64,000 nucleotides of DNA, taken from Porphyromonas sp. oral taxon 275 (lineage in GTDB: Bacteria; Bacteroidota; Bacteroidia; Bacteroidales; Porphyromonadaceae). Under the pieces are notes generated by a model, which was not told where the DNA came from, did not search any database, and saw only the letters and a program-made list of their open reading frames with translations. This document shows, in pieces, positions 17,528 to 25,458 of this stretch. Position numbers and translations under genes: made by a program. The stretch's first letter is position 1, and each line of letters opens with the position of its first letter. The stretch covers positions 1,178,001 through 1,242,000 of the forward strand of contig NZ_CP072333.1 of the NCBI RefSeq assembly GCF_018127745.1. Reading direction: 5' to 3'.

Positions 17528-17758
17528 GAAGCTGGAAGGAAGCTATCGCCTCGTGCTAACTTCCTCGCGCATTCCGCTCGGAGGACTTCGGACAAGCCTT
17601 GCAGCCGTCTATGCTTGGGCAACCCATCCGAGCAAGGACAGGCGCAGCGCAAAGCAAGGGCACCCTGCGCTATTATAGGCTAAGCTCTCGCAAAGGGTTA
17701 GCCCCTTTCCGCCCGGCCTACATTATGCGGCACTGCCAGAAGCTAGATACATAAGAAA

Positions 17759-17796
17759 GGCCTCGCCCCTGAGCCGTACAGCTCAGGGGCGAGGCC
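17759..17796. terminator. terminator of dpp4-lipA
   Basis: Perfect 16-bp GC-rich stem (17759-17774 with 17781-17796) with a 6-base loop and a minus-strand T-rich tail, 29 bp past the lipA stop. Confidence 0.85.
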
Positions 17797-17824
17797 GTAT
17801 TGTATGAGGACTGGTGCGGGGGCG

Positions 17825-18712
17825 CTAGTCGAGGACGTGACGCTCGGCATGATAGGAGGAGCGCACCAGCGGGCCACTCTCGATATGCCTTAGGCCCTTC
17901 TCCAGCCCAAGCGTACGCAGACGGGCGAACTGCTTCGGGTGGATGTACTCCACGACGGGCAGATGGCGGCGCGTGGGCTGTAGGTACTGTCCTATCGTCA
18001 TGATGGAGACACCGCGGGCACGCGCATCGTCCATCAGCTCCAGCACCTCATCCTCCGTCTCCCCGAGGCCAAGCATGATGCCCGTCTTGGCAGGGATGCC
18101 ACTGGCGGCGATGCGCTCGAGCACGCTCAGCGAGGTCTCGTAGGTCGCGACATGGCGCACCTCGGGCGTGAGGCGGCGGATGGTCTCGAGGTTATGAGAT
18201 ATGATCTTGGGCTGGCAGGCGATGATCTTGTCCACGAGGTCCAGGTGACCATTGAAGTCAGGGATCAGCACCTCGATGGTGACCTCGGGCGTCGTGCGCT
18301 TGATCGCCTCGATGGTCTCCACCCAGTGCTGCGCTCCGTAGTCAGGCAGGTCGTCGCGGTCTACGCTGGTGATGACGGCGTGGCGCAGCTCCATCTTCTT
18401 GATGCTCTGGGCAACCTTAAGCGGCTCGAGGGGGTCAAGCGCTGCGGGGTTCTTGCCCGAGAGCGTGTTGCAGAAGCGGCAGGCACGCGTACAGACCGCG
18501 CCTCCGATCATGAAGGTAGCGGTACCGGCGCTCCAGCATTCGCCTTGGTTGGGGCAGCGTCCGCTGTGGCAGATGGTGTTCAGCCCATGCCCCTCGATGG
18601 TCTGCTTGGTGTCGGTGAAGGTAGCGTTGTCGCCGAGGCGTATCTTGAGCCACTCGGGCTTGCGTACACGCACTACATTGCGTGCCTTGGGTGCTGCGGT
18701 CTCTTGTTGCAT
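17825..18712 (-). CDS. lipA: lipoyl synthase
   Basis: 295 residues. Radical SAM enzyme that inserts two sulfurs into protein-bound octanoyl groups to make lipoate for 2-oxoacid dehydrogenases and the glycine cleavage H protein. The auxiliary cluster motif (CHSGRCPNQGECW) and the radical SAM CxxxCxxC (CTRACRFC) are both present, as are VITSVDRDDLPDYG and KTGIMLGLGETEDEV. The C-terminal RSSYHA motif is present (GPLVRSSYHAERH). Follows dpp4 with a 58-bp gap and shares its terminator. Confidence 0.96.
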   Translation of the reverse strand: MQQETAAPKARNVVRVRKPEWLKIRLGDNATFTDTKQTIEGHGLNTICHSGRCPNQGECWSAGTATFMIGGAVCTRACRFCNTLSGKNPAALDPLEPLKVAQSIKKMELRHAVITSVDRDDLPDYGAQHWVETIEAIKRTTPEVTIEVLIPDFNGHLDLVDKIIACQPKIISHNLETIRRLTPEVRHVATYETSLSVLERIAASGIPAKTGIMLGLGETEDEVLELMDDARARGVSIMTIGQYLQPTRRHLPVVEYIHPKQFARLRTLGLEKGLRHIESGPLVRSSYHAERHVLD

Positions 18713-18770
18713 CGTCTAAGTAAAGGCCAGGGGACGGAGCGTGCCGCCCCGCTGGGAGTCTAGGTGCGTA

Positions 18771-20948
18771 CTACAGGTGAGCCTTGAGGTAGGAGATCAT
18801 CTTCTTATAAAGATGGTCGCGCGTCTTGCCCCCGTAGATGCTGTGATTCTTGTCCGTGTAGATCGCCATGTCGAAGGGCAGGTCCGCCTGGACGAAGCGC
18901 TCGGCGACGTCCATGGCATTCTGGACATGCACGTTGTCGTCGGCACTCCCATGTATAAGCAGCAGACGGCTGCGAAGGTTCGCTGCGACCTCGAGGACGG
19001 ACGAGGCCTTGTAGCCCTCGGGGTTCTCACGGGGCGTACGCATGTAGCGCTCCGTATAGATGGTGTCGTAGTAGCTCCAGTCCGTGACGGGGGCGACGGC
19101 GATCCCGAGCTTGAAGGTCGTACCGCCGTGGCAGAGGCTCATGAGCGTGTTGTACCCGCCGAAGCTCCAGCCCCATAGCGCTATGCGGCTACCGTCGACG
19201 TAGGGCAGCTGGCTGAGGCTCTTGGCAGCAGCGATCTGGTCGGCGCTCTCCTTCACTCCGAGGCGCAGGTAGGTGCACTTGCGCCACTCCTCCCCACGAG
19301 CCCCGGTGCCGCGCCCATCGACGCAGGCCACGATGAAGCCCTCGGCAGCGAGCACCTGCTCCCAGCCGTAGCCATAGCTGTCGAGTACCTGCTGCGAGTC
19401 GGGCCCGCTATACTGCACCATCAGCACGGGGTACTTCTTGCTGGCGTCGAAGCCTAGGGGCTTGACGATCCAGGCATTGAGTGACTGCCCCTCGGCATTG
19501 CGGACGGTGATAAACTCCTTAGGGGAGATGCGGTAGCCAGCGAGCTTGGAGCGCAGGGCGGCATTATCCTCGAGCATGCGCAGAGGCTTAGGCTTACCCG
19601 TAGCGTAGACGGCTGTCACGGTCGGGGTATGCGCGTTGTGGAAGGTGCTGATGTAGTAGGCGAAGTTCTGACTGAAGATGGCGTTATTCGTCCCCTCACC
19701 CCCATCGAGGCGCGTCTTGACCCCCTTGGGATCGATACGATAGACCGAGCGGCGCATGGGCGAGGCGTCGGCTGCCTGGTAGTACATATTGCCCGCGGCG
19801 TCGGCGCCATAGAAGTCCATCACGTCGTACTTACCCGAGGTGATCTGGCGCTGCAGTACGCCCTTGTCGCTATAGCTATAGAGGTGGCGGTAGCCGTCGC
19901 GCTCGCTGATGTAGACGAAGCCTCCTGGGACGAAGTGGCAGTGCTGGAGGAAGCGGCTATCCACGTAGGCCTTGTTGCGCTCCTCCAGGATGAGCTTCGG
20001 CAGGAGCGTCTTGTCATTGACGTAGTAGAGGCGGAAGTGGTTCTGCTGACGGTTGAGGCTAAAGACTGCGAGGTTGCCATCTCGCCCTACGAACTCGATG
20101 CGGGGGATGTAGTAGGGCTTGCTGTCGCCGAAGTTCAGCTGCTTCTTGGAGCGGTCCCCTACATTATATATATGTACCGAGACCTCCGAGTTGGGCGTCC
20201 CTGCCTTGGGATACTTGTAGGTATATAAGCTCGGGTACTGACGTGCCCCGTACATGGGCATGCTGTACTCCTCGACCTTGCTCTCGTCGGTACGCACGTA
20301 GGCTAGGTAGTTATTGTCCTCGCTCCAGGTGAGGAGCTTCGTTACCTCGAATTCCTCCTCATAGACCCAGTCCGTCGTGCCGTTCATCACCTTGTTGCGC
20401 GCGGCGTCACTGGTGACGGCGACCTCGGTGTCGTACTCGAACTTCTTGATGAAGATATTCCCCTCGCGTACGAAGGCGACCATACGCCCGTCGGGGCTAA
20501 AGGTCGGGATCATCACCTTGCCTCGGTGCTCACTCAGCGGCTCTACCCTATTGCGGCGCACATCATAGTGGTAGGCCTCTGCCGTCCAGGAGCGACGATA
20601 GACGGCCTTCTTGTCACGCAGCAGGAGGATGTGATGCCCCTGGGGCTCGAGGATATAGTCATCGAAGGTCTTGAACTCACACTCCCTAGCCTTATCTACA
20701 CTGAAGAGCGTATCCACCAGCTGCCCCGTAGCGAAGCTGTAGCGCAGGATAGCCTTGTGCGCCTTATCCATCATCGTGTAGTGGAGGCCGTCGCTCATGG
20801 AGCGCATACCTCGGCCTGCGGAGCGCGAGGCGAAGGCTCCCGAATTGATCTCCTCAATGGTCATCGTACGCCCCCCCTGCTGTGCGGCCAGCGCTGTCGT
20901 CAGCGATAGGCCGAATAGCCCCAGGGCAAGTAGTGTTCCTTTCTTCAT
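18771..20948 (-). CDS. dpp4: dipeptidyl peptidase IV (S9B)
   Basis: 725 residues with a signal peptide (MKKGTLLALGLFGLSLTTALA). Propeller at about 60-460, including FSPDGRMVAFVREGNIFIKKF and the double-Glu block DWVYEEEFEVTKLLTWS that binds the substrate N-terminus. The hydrolase domain has the catalytic Ser in WGWSFGGYNTLMSL, Asp in HGSADDNVHVQN and His in DKNHSIYGG. Matches the P. gingivalis DPP IV pattern along its length. Removes Xaa-Pro dipeptides in the periplasm and feeds peptide catabolism. Paralogue of ptpA at 6,074 but clearly a different subfamily. Promoter at 20984-20991. Confidence 0.93.
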   Translation of the reverse strand: MKKGTLLALGLFGLSLTTALAAQQGGRTMTIEEINSGAFASRSAGRGMRSMSDGLHYTMMDKAHKAILRYSFATGQLVDTLFSVDKARECEFKTFDDYILEPQGHHILLLRDKKAVYRRSWTAEAYHYDVRRNRVEPLSEHRGKVMIPTFSPDGRMVAFVREGNIFIKKFEYDTEVAVTSDAARNKVMNGTTDWVYEEEFEVTKLLTWSEDNNYLAYVRTDESKVEEYSMPMYGARQYPSLYTYKYPKAGTPNSEVSVHIYNVGDRSKKQLNFGDSKPYYIPRIEFVGRDGNLAVFSLNRQQNHFRLYYVNDKTLLPKLILEERNKAYVDSRFLQHCHFVPGGFVYISERDGYRHLYSYSDKGVLQRQITSGKYDVMDFYGADAAGNMYYQAADASPMRRSVYRIDPKGVKTRLDGGEGTNNAIFSQNFAYYISTFHNAHTPTVTAVYATGKPKPLRMLEDNAALRSKLAGYRISPKEFITVRNAEGQSLNAWIVKPLGFDASKKYPVLMVQYSGPDSQQVLDSYGYGWEQVLAAEGFIVACVDGRGTGARGEEWRKCTYLRLGVKESADQIAAAKSLSQLPYVDGSRIALWGWSFGGYNTLMSLCHGGTTFKLGIAVAPVTDWSYYDTIYTERYMRTPRENPEGYKASSVLEVAANLRSRLLLIHGSADDNVHVQNAMDVAERFVQADLPFDMAIYTDKNHSIYGGKTRDHLYKKMISYLKAHL

Positions 20949-20983
20949 TAGGCTAGCTGCATTAGTAAGTATTGTCTCTAAGG

Positions 20984-20991
20984 CAAAGATA
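20984..20991 (-). promoter_or_regulatory. -7 promoter box of dpp4
   Basis: TATCTTTG on the minus strand, 36 bp before the start codon. Confidence 0.65.
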
Positions 20992-20997
20992 CGAAAA

Positions 20998-21035
20998 AGC
21001 CTAGGAGCGACTCAGCGAAGGAACGCCCCTAGGCT
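20998..21035. terminator. probable terminator after the DUF5103 gene
   Basis: 12-bp stem with one mismatch (20998-21009 with 21024-21035), rich in CCTAGG, followed on the minus strand by a run of five T. It overlaps the dpp4 upstream region. Confidence 0.5.
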
Positions 21036-21140
21036 ATAGGCGATGGCGCTGACGAGCGGCCTAAGGTCTACCTATATATAGTAGGAATGCTTGGGCTCAG
21101 TGCCATAGTCAGCCTCCTCGCAAGGGATGGTCAGAGCGGC

Positions 21141-22412
21141 TCAGAGCTGCAGCACCGCCCAGAGGCGCGGCGTACGGTCGGTGTGGGAGCGGGCATAGGC
21201 CAGCACCGTATAGTGGTGCTCCGTCTGATAGTGGTCGCCCATCAAGGTCGCCGTCTCGAGCCGATCACTGCCCTCGGGGCGGTAGACGAACTGATACTCC
21301 TGATAACCTTGCTTCAGAGGAAGGGCTAGCTGGTAGCTGCGTGTAGCCGCATCATAGCGCAGCTCACGGCGCTCCAGCGGCATGTAGCGGAAGGCCTCTC
21401 CCTCGAGGTAGACCTGTCCCGCTAGCGGCTCGGGACACTGAAGGCGGAAGCGGAGCTCGTGGTAGTCCCCCTCGGTGGCAAGATCCCCTCGGAGCGTGGA
21501 GAGTAGCTGCAGCCCCTGCCGCTGCTCCTCATAGCTGAAGGGCTGCCCCCCGCGCGGTTGACGGGGATGAAGCTCTAGACCTAGCAGCCCCGAGGCAGAG
21601 CGGTAGCTAGCAGCTACCCCCTGGAAAGGCCCGCGATCCGAGCGATGCTCTACGCGGTAGTAGCCACTCCCAGCGGCGAAGCGTGCCGCGGCACTCCCTC
21701 GATAGCTCAGCCCGTCTGCTCCCTCGTCAGAGGGCGGACCAAGACGCTGGGCTGTCTCCCAGCGGCCGTCCTGGATGACAAAGAGCTGGAGGCCCTTCCC
21801 CAGCGCCGCTCGATCCGCTAGACCGAGCCCTCGCAGCTCGACCTCGACCTGCTGCAGGCCTCCGCGCAGCTCCCCCCAGGCATCGGGCGTCACACGCCCC
21901 TCCAGCCGCAGGTGCTGCTCATAGACCGAGAGAGGCACGCGCAGCAGGCTACGTTCCCCCGACTCATCGAGGATCTCAAGGAGATAGTTGCCCGAGCGGC
22001 GGAAGAGCTCCGCCCCGAGGGCGAGCTCGTAGTGCTGATAGGGCTGCAGCGTACCGACACTAGGGCGTGGCGGGGGCAGCTGATCGCTGTCCGCCCCGCT
22101 GAGGTACTCGGAGGCGTATAGCTCCGACGCCCTCCAGTCGGGCTCACAGAGGCGAAGGCGATAGCTCAGCAGCGGCGCCCCCTGCCCCCCGAGGAGGTCA
22201 AAGGAGAGCTGCAGCATCTCGCTCGAGCCTAGCCGCAGCAGGCAGAGCTGAGGAGAACTGTGTGGCGGCTGCCCCTCGAGCCCGCAGGTCACCGCCCCCA
22301 CCTCGGGGGCAGCCCAAGCGGGAGCCTCAGGGGGCACCCCAGCCGAGAGGAGCGAGGGAGAGAGGAGCAGCAGCCCGAGGAGCACACTCCGTAGCGTCCC
22401 GAAGGAGATCAT
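21141..22412 (-). CDS. DUF5103-domain exported protein
   Basis: 423 residues with an N-terminal hydrophobic signal (LLGLLLLSPSLLSAG). The block YRLRLCEPDWRASELYASEYLSGADSDQ and the following YQHYELALGAELFRRSGNYLLEIL fit DUF5103, a beta-sandwich protein of unknown function common in Bacteroidetes. The C-terminal third (QLALPLKQGYQEYQFVYRP) is the usual end of the family. Starts 6 bp after the ribE stop, so it is cotranscribed with riboflavin synthase, though no functional link is known. Confidence 0.75.
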   Translation of the reverse strand: MISFGTLRSVLLGLLLLSPSLLSAGVPPEAPAWAAPEVGAVTCGLEGQPPHSSPQLCLLRLGSSEMLQLSFDLLGGQGAPLLSYRLRLCEPDWRASELYASEYLSGADSDQLPPPRPSVGTLQPYQHYELALGAELFRRSGNYLLEILDESGERSLLRVPLSVYEQHLRLEGRVTPDAWGELRGGLQQVEVELRGLGLADRAALGKGLQLFVIQDGRWETAQRLGPPSDEGADGLSYRGSAAARFAAGSGYYRVEHRSDRGPFQGVAASYRSASGLLGLELHPRQPRGGQPFSYEEQRQGLQLLSTLRGDLATEGDYHELRFRLQCPEPLAGQVYLEGEAFRYMPLERRELRYDAATRSYQLALPLKQGYQEYQFVYRPEGSDRLETATLMGDHYQTEHHYTVLAYARSHTDRTPRLWAVLQL

Positions 22413-22418
22413 CCGCCG

Positions 22419-23024
22419 CTAGCCTGCGTACTCCTGCATCTTGCAGAGGTACTTGCCTACGATGTCGAACTCTAGATTGACCTCCGTCCCCGGCTGGATG
22501 TACTTGAAGTTGGTATGCTCATGCGTATAGGGGATGATGGCCACGCCGAAGGAGGTCTTCTCCGAGTCACAGACCGTGAGGCTCACCCCATTGACCGTGA
22601 TGGAGCCCTTCTCCACCGTCATGTAGCCCTTGCGAGCGAGCGCTGCATCGGTGGCGTGCTCGAAGCGGTAGAGCCAGCTACCATCAGCCTCCGTGACGGA
22701 GACACAGCGCGCCTTCATATCCACGTGCCCCTGCACGATGTGCCCATCGAGGCGACCACCGAGCTGCATGCTGCGCTCGAGGTTGACATGGTCGCCGAGC
22801 TGGAGGCTCCCGAGGTTGGAGCGGTCGAGGGTCTCCTGAATGGCCGTGACGGTATAGCGCCCTTCGTCAAGCGCGACGACAGTGAGGCAGACGCCATTAT
22901 GCGCCACGCTCTGATCGATCTTGAGCTCGCTGGCGAAGGGACAAGCGATGGTCAGATGGAGGTTCTCTCCCTCACGTACTAGCCCGACGACTTCGCCGCA
23001 GGCCTCTACAATACCTGAAAACAT
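22419..23024 (-). CDS. ribE: riboflavin synthase alpha chain
   Basis: 201 residues with two lumazine-binding repeats (MFSGIVEACGEV... and DGHIVQGHVDMKARCV...). Each has the VAHNGVCLTV or ITVNGVSLTV motif that holds 6,7-dimethyl-8-ribityllumazine. It dismutates two lumazines to riboflavin. The promoter TACCTTTG is at 23096-23103 and a long leader hairpin precedes the start. Operon with the DUF5103 gene. Confidence 0.95.
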   Translation of the reverse strand: MFSGIVEACGEVVGLVREGENLHLTIACPFASELKIDQSVAHNGVCLTVVALDEGRYTVTAIQETLDRSNLGSLQLGDHVNLERSMQLGGRLDGHIVQGHVDMKARCVSVTEADGSWLYRFEHATDAALARKGYMTVEKGSITVNGVSLTVCDSEKTSFGVAIIPYTHEHTNFKYIQPGTEVNLEFDIVGKYLCKMQEYAG

Positions 23025-23046
23025 ATGCTGAGTCTATATAAAGATG

Positions 23047-23103
23047 TATAGCCCGCCTCCATGGAGCCGACCGAGGCTCTCGAGGCTGGGCTATACAAAG
23101 GTA
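23047..23103 (-). promoter_or_regulatory. ribE promoter and leader hairpin
   Basis: TACCTTTG -7 box on the minus strand at 23096-23103. Immediately after it, 23082-23095 pairs with 23047-23059 (stem of 13 bp with one bulge), and the loop can itself fold (GAGCC/GGCTC). I do not recognise the conserved elements of an FMN riboswitch here. Confidence 0.5.
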
Positions 23104-23178
23104 GTACATTAGGCACTATAGCGCCCACGAGGGCGTGCCCCTATGGTGGGGATGCCGCGGGGGCGACGAAGGGGGCGG

Positions 23179-24804
23179 CTACTTGGCGTTCTCGGCCTTG
23201 TAGTACACGCGCAGCTCCTCGAGGTCACGCTCTAGCTGCTTGCGCACCTTGGCGTAGGAGGGATCGTCGAAGACGTTGTGCAGCTCGTTGGGGTCTTTCT
23301 TCAGGTCGTAGAGCTCCCACTTGTCGATGTCGCCGTAGAAGTGCATGAGCTTGTAGCGCGTGTTGCGGATCCCGTAGTGGCGGCGTACGGCATGCTCCCC
23401 AGGGTACTCGTAGAAGTGGTAGTAGAGCGCCTTACGTCCGAGGTCGGGCTCCTTGCCATTCTTCAGGAGCAGCTTGCGCAGCGAGGTCCCCTGGATGTCC
23501 TCAGGGATAGGCAGGCCAGCCATATCGAGGAAGGTAGGCGCGTAGTCGATGTTCTGCACCATCGTCGTCACGTCTCCGCGCTTGTCGTAGCCCTTAGGTA
23601 GACGCATCACCAGCGGAGTGCGCAGCGACTCCTCGTACATGAAGCGCTTGTCGAACCACCCGTGCTCGCCCATGTAGAAGCCCTGGTCGGAGGTGTAGAC
23701 GATGAGCGTGTTCTCGAGGAGATCATGCTCCTTGAGGTACTGCAGGACACGGCCGATGTTGCGGTCAAGCGAATTGATGACCTTGGCGTAGTCACGCATG
23801 TAGCGGTTGTACTTCCATACCGCCAGCTCGCGCCCCTGCGGTGGGTTGGCGAAGAAGGCACGGGACATAGGCTCGTAGAGGCTATCGAACTTCGCCTTGA
23901 CATCCGACTGGAGATCGCCGTAGATGTCCCTGATGTAGTAGCGTCCGAGGCCCGAGGGCTTGGGGTTGGTACGCATCTTCAGGTCATAGGTGATATCCAT
24001 GTCCTTGAGGATATTCATCTGCTGCGCCGCTGCGGCAGGACGCCCCGCGTAGTCGTCATCGAAGGTCTCGGGCGTGGGGAAGGTCCTATCCTCATAGGCA
24101 TTGAGGTCGACGGTATCAGCCATCCAGCAGCGGTGAGCCGCCTTGTGATGGATGAAGAGGGCGAAGGGCTTCGTCTTGTCGCGCTGCTCCAGCCAGTCGA
24201 GGCTCATGTCGGTGATGATATTGGTGACGTAGCCATGATAGCGTACGCGCTCCGTCTCCTTGGCATCCTGTCCGTCTGGGAGGCTGTAGCCCTTATTGAG
24301 GTGCATGCCCTTAGGCACGATGAAGTAGGGGTTGTAGTAGTCGCCCTGCCCTGGGAGGATCGCCCAGTGGTCGAAGCCCTGAGGGATGCCGTCGAGGTGG
24401 ATCTTGCCTATCATCGCCGTCTGGTAGCCACCGGCACGCAGCAGCTTGGGCAGGGTCTGCTGGCTCTGGTCGAACTGGTGCGAGGTCTCGTTGTTGATCT
24501 TGCCATTCATGTGGCTGTGCTTCCCCGTGAGCATGCAGGCACGGCTGGGCCCCGAGATGGAGTTTGCCACGAAGCTCTCGGTGAAGCGCACGCCCTCACG
24601 CGCGATCGCGTCTATATTAGGAGTGGAGATGTAGCGCTTGTCGTAGGCGCTGATCATCTGATAGGCGTGGTCGTCCGACATGATGTAGACGATGTTGAGG
24701 GGGCGTGTGGCTGGTGCGGCCTTGGCTGCAGGGTGCTGCGCCTGAGCTACTCCTCCTACGGCGGCGAGGGTGCCCGCTACGCAGAGGATCTTCCGACTGT
24801 CCAT
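23179..24804 (-). CDS. serine-type sulfatase (S1 family)
   Basis: 541 residues with a signal peptide (AGTLAAVGGVAQAQ). Sulfatase fold: metal-binding YIMSDDHAYQ, the formylglycine site SISGPSRACMLTGKHSH with Ser rather than Cys at the modified position, and the C-terminal VYTSDQGFYMGEHGW. Ser-type enzymes need the anaerobic maturase anSME. The overall pattern is like the heparan/chondroitin-type S1 sulfatases of Bacteroidetes and mucosal pathogens, so the likely substrate is a host sulfated glycan; the exact linkage is unknown. Single gene; promoter TACCTTTG at 24864-24871. Confidence 0.88.
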   Translation of the reverse strand: MDSRKILCVAGTLAAVGGVAQAQHPAAKAAPATRPLNIVYIMSDDHAYQMISAYDKRYISTPNIDAIAREGVRFTESFVANSISGPSRACMLTGKHSHMNGKINNETSHQFDQSQQTLPKLLRAGGYQTAMIGKIHLDGIPQGFDHWAILPGQGDYYNPYFIVPKGMHLNKGYSLPDGQDAKETERVRYHGYVTNIITDMSLDWLEQRDKTKPFALFIHHKAAHRCWMADTVDLNAYEDRTFPTPETFDDDYAGRPAAAAQQMNILKDMDITYDLKMRTNPKPSGLGRYYIRDIYGDLQSDVKAKFDSLYEPMSRAFFANPPQGRELAVWKYNRYMRDYAKVINSLDRNIGRVLQYLKEHDLLENTLIVYTSDQGFYMGEHGWFDKRFMYEESLRTPLVMRLPKGYDKRGDVTTMVQNIDYAPTFLDMAGLPIPEDIQGTSLRKLLLKNGKEPDLGRKALYYHFYEYPGEHAVRRHYGIRNTRYKLMHFYGDIDKWELYDLKKDPNELHNVFDDPSYAKVRKQLERDLEELRVYYKAENAK

Positions 24805-24863
24805 GTAGTAGTCTTTTCTGGTGGGTGCTTATAAAGTTAGGTACGGAGGCGCGACCTCCGAGA

Positions 24864-24871
24864 CAAAGGTA
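24864..24871 (-). promoter_or_regulatory. -7 promoter box of the sulfatase gene
   Basis: TACCTTTG on the minus strand, 60 bp before the start codon. A 6-bp GGAGGC/GACCTCC hairpin follows in the leader. Confidence 0.55.
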
Positions 24872-25151
24872 AGGATAATTGGCTGATAGGCGAAGCTCTG
24901 CCGCGAGGAAGGAGCTGCGCCCTCAGCCCCTGTAGCTCAGCTGACCTCGATCACCCTTCAAAGTCCCTCACGCCCCAGGTCACGCCGCTGGATCGCCGAC
25001 TCCCAAGCCTCCCCCTATACACACGAGCGAAGCCCCTCTCCTTAGGCTAGGCCTAGGGGCATCCCGTCCTGTGCACGGTCAGGTGCCAGGGGTAATGAAG
25101 CCGAAGCCGTGGAGCGACAAAGCCAAGCGCCTCAAGGGACAGAGCTCAGAC

Positions 25152-25179
25152 CCTAGGGGGACGAAGCTGACAGCCTAGG
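25152..25179. repeat. CCTAGGGGGA pair, 22 bp apart
   Basis: Two CCTAGG palindromes followed by GGGGA/GGGGGA, centres at 25154.5 and 25176.5. They have the same 22-bp step as the other arrays but sit one base off the lattice of the AT-rich array that follows at 25194. Confidence 0.6.
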
Positions 25180-25193
25180 GGGAGGGAGAAAAG

Positions 25194-25292
25194 TAATATT
25201 ATATTCCACCAAATGTTATATAACATCTCGCCGAATATTATATAAGAATCAGCAGGATATTATATAAGAATTGCCGAGATATTATATAAGAA
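25194..25292. repeat. 22-bp palindrome array, family C (5 AT-rich units)
   Basis: Cores TAATATTA, ATGTTATATAACAT (a perfect 14-bp palindrome) and three times TTATATAA within GAATATTATATAAGAA-like units. Centres at 25197.5, 25219.5, 25241.5, 25263.5 and 25285.5, exactly 22 bp apart. Lies about 130 bp before the promoter of the DUF3078 gene. The rest of 24,805-25,419 shows no gene. Confidence 0.88.
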
Positions 25293-25419
25293 ATCTTGCA
25301 CCCCCATAGGGAGGAGCTCGCCCACTCACTAGGGAGAGCACCCTTCTGCCTAGACGAAGCGCCCAGCGAGCGCCGCGCGAGCAGGCAGCTCCACTACAGG
25401 CTGAGCGCATAGATTTGCG

Positions 25420-25428
25420 TATCTTTGC
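25420..25428 (+). promoter_or_regulatory. -7 promoter box of the DUF3078 gene
   Basis: TATCTTTGC. With a start point about 7 bp downstream, an ATG at 25438 would be almost leaderless, which favours the ATG at 25459. Confidence 0.65.
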
Positions 25429-25458
25429 GCCCAGCAGATGTGTATTCTGGAGTCCTCA

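Noticed and set aside
23025-23103. FMN riboswitch before ribE
   Set aside because: The leader is too short and lacks the conserved junction bases; it is one simple stem.
23662-24834. Plus-strand reading frame of 390 codons
   Set aside because: Antisense of the sulfatase gene, which has clear motifs on the other strand.
24940-24980. A further family-A array
   Set aside because: CTGACC and TCCCTCACG pieces resemble the units, but the palindromic cores are absent and the 22-bp step is not kept.
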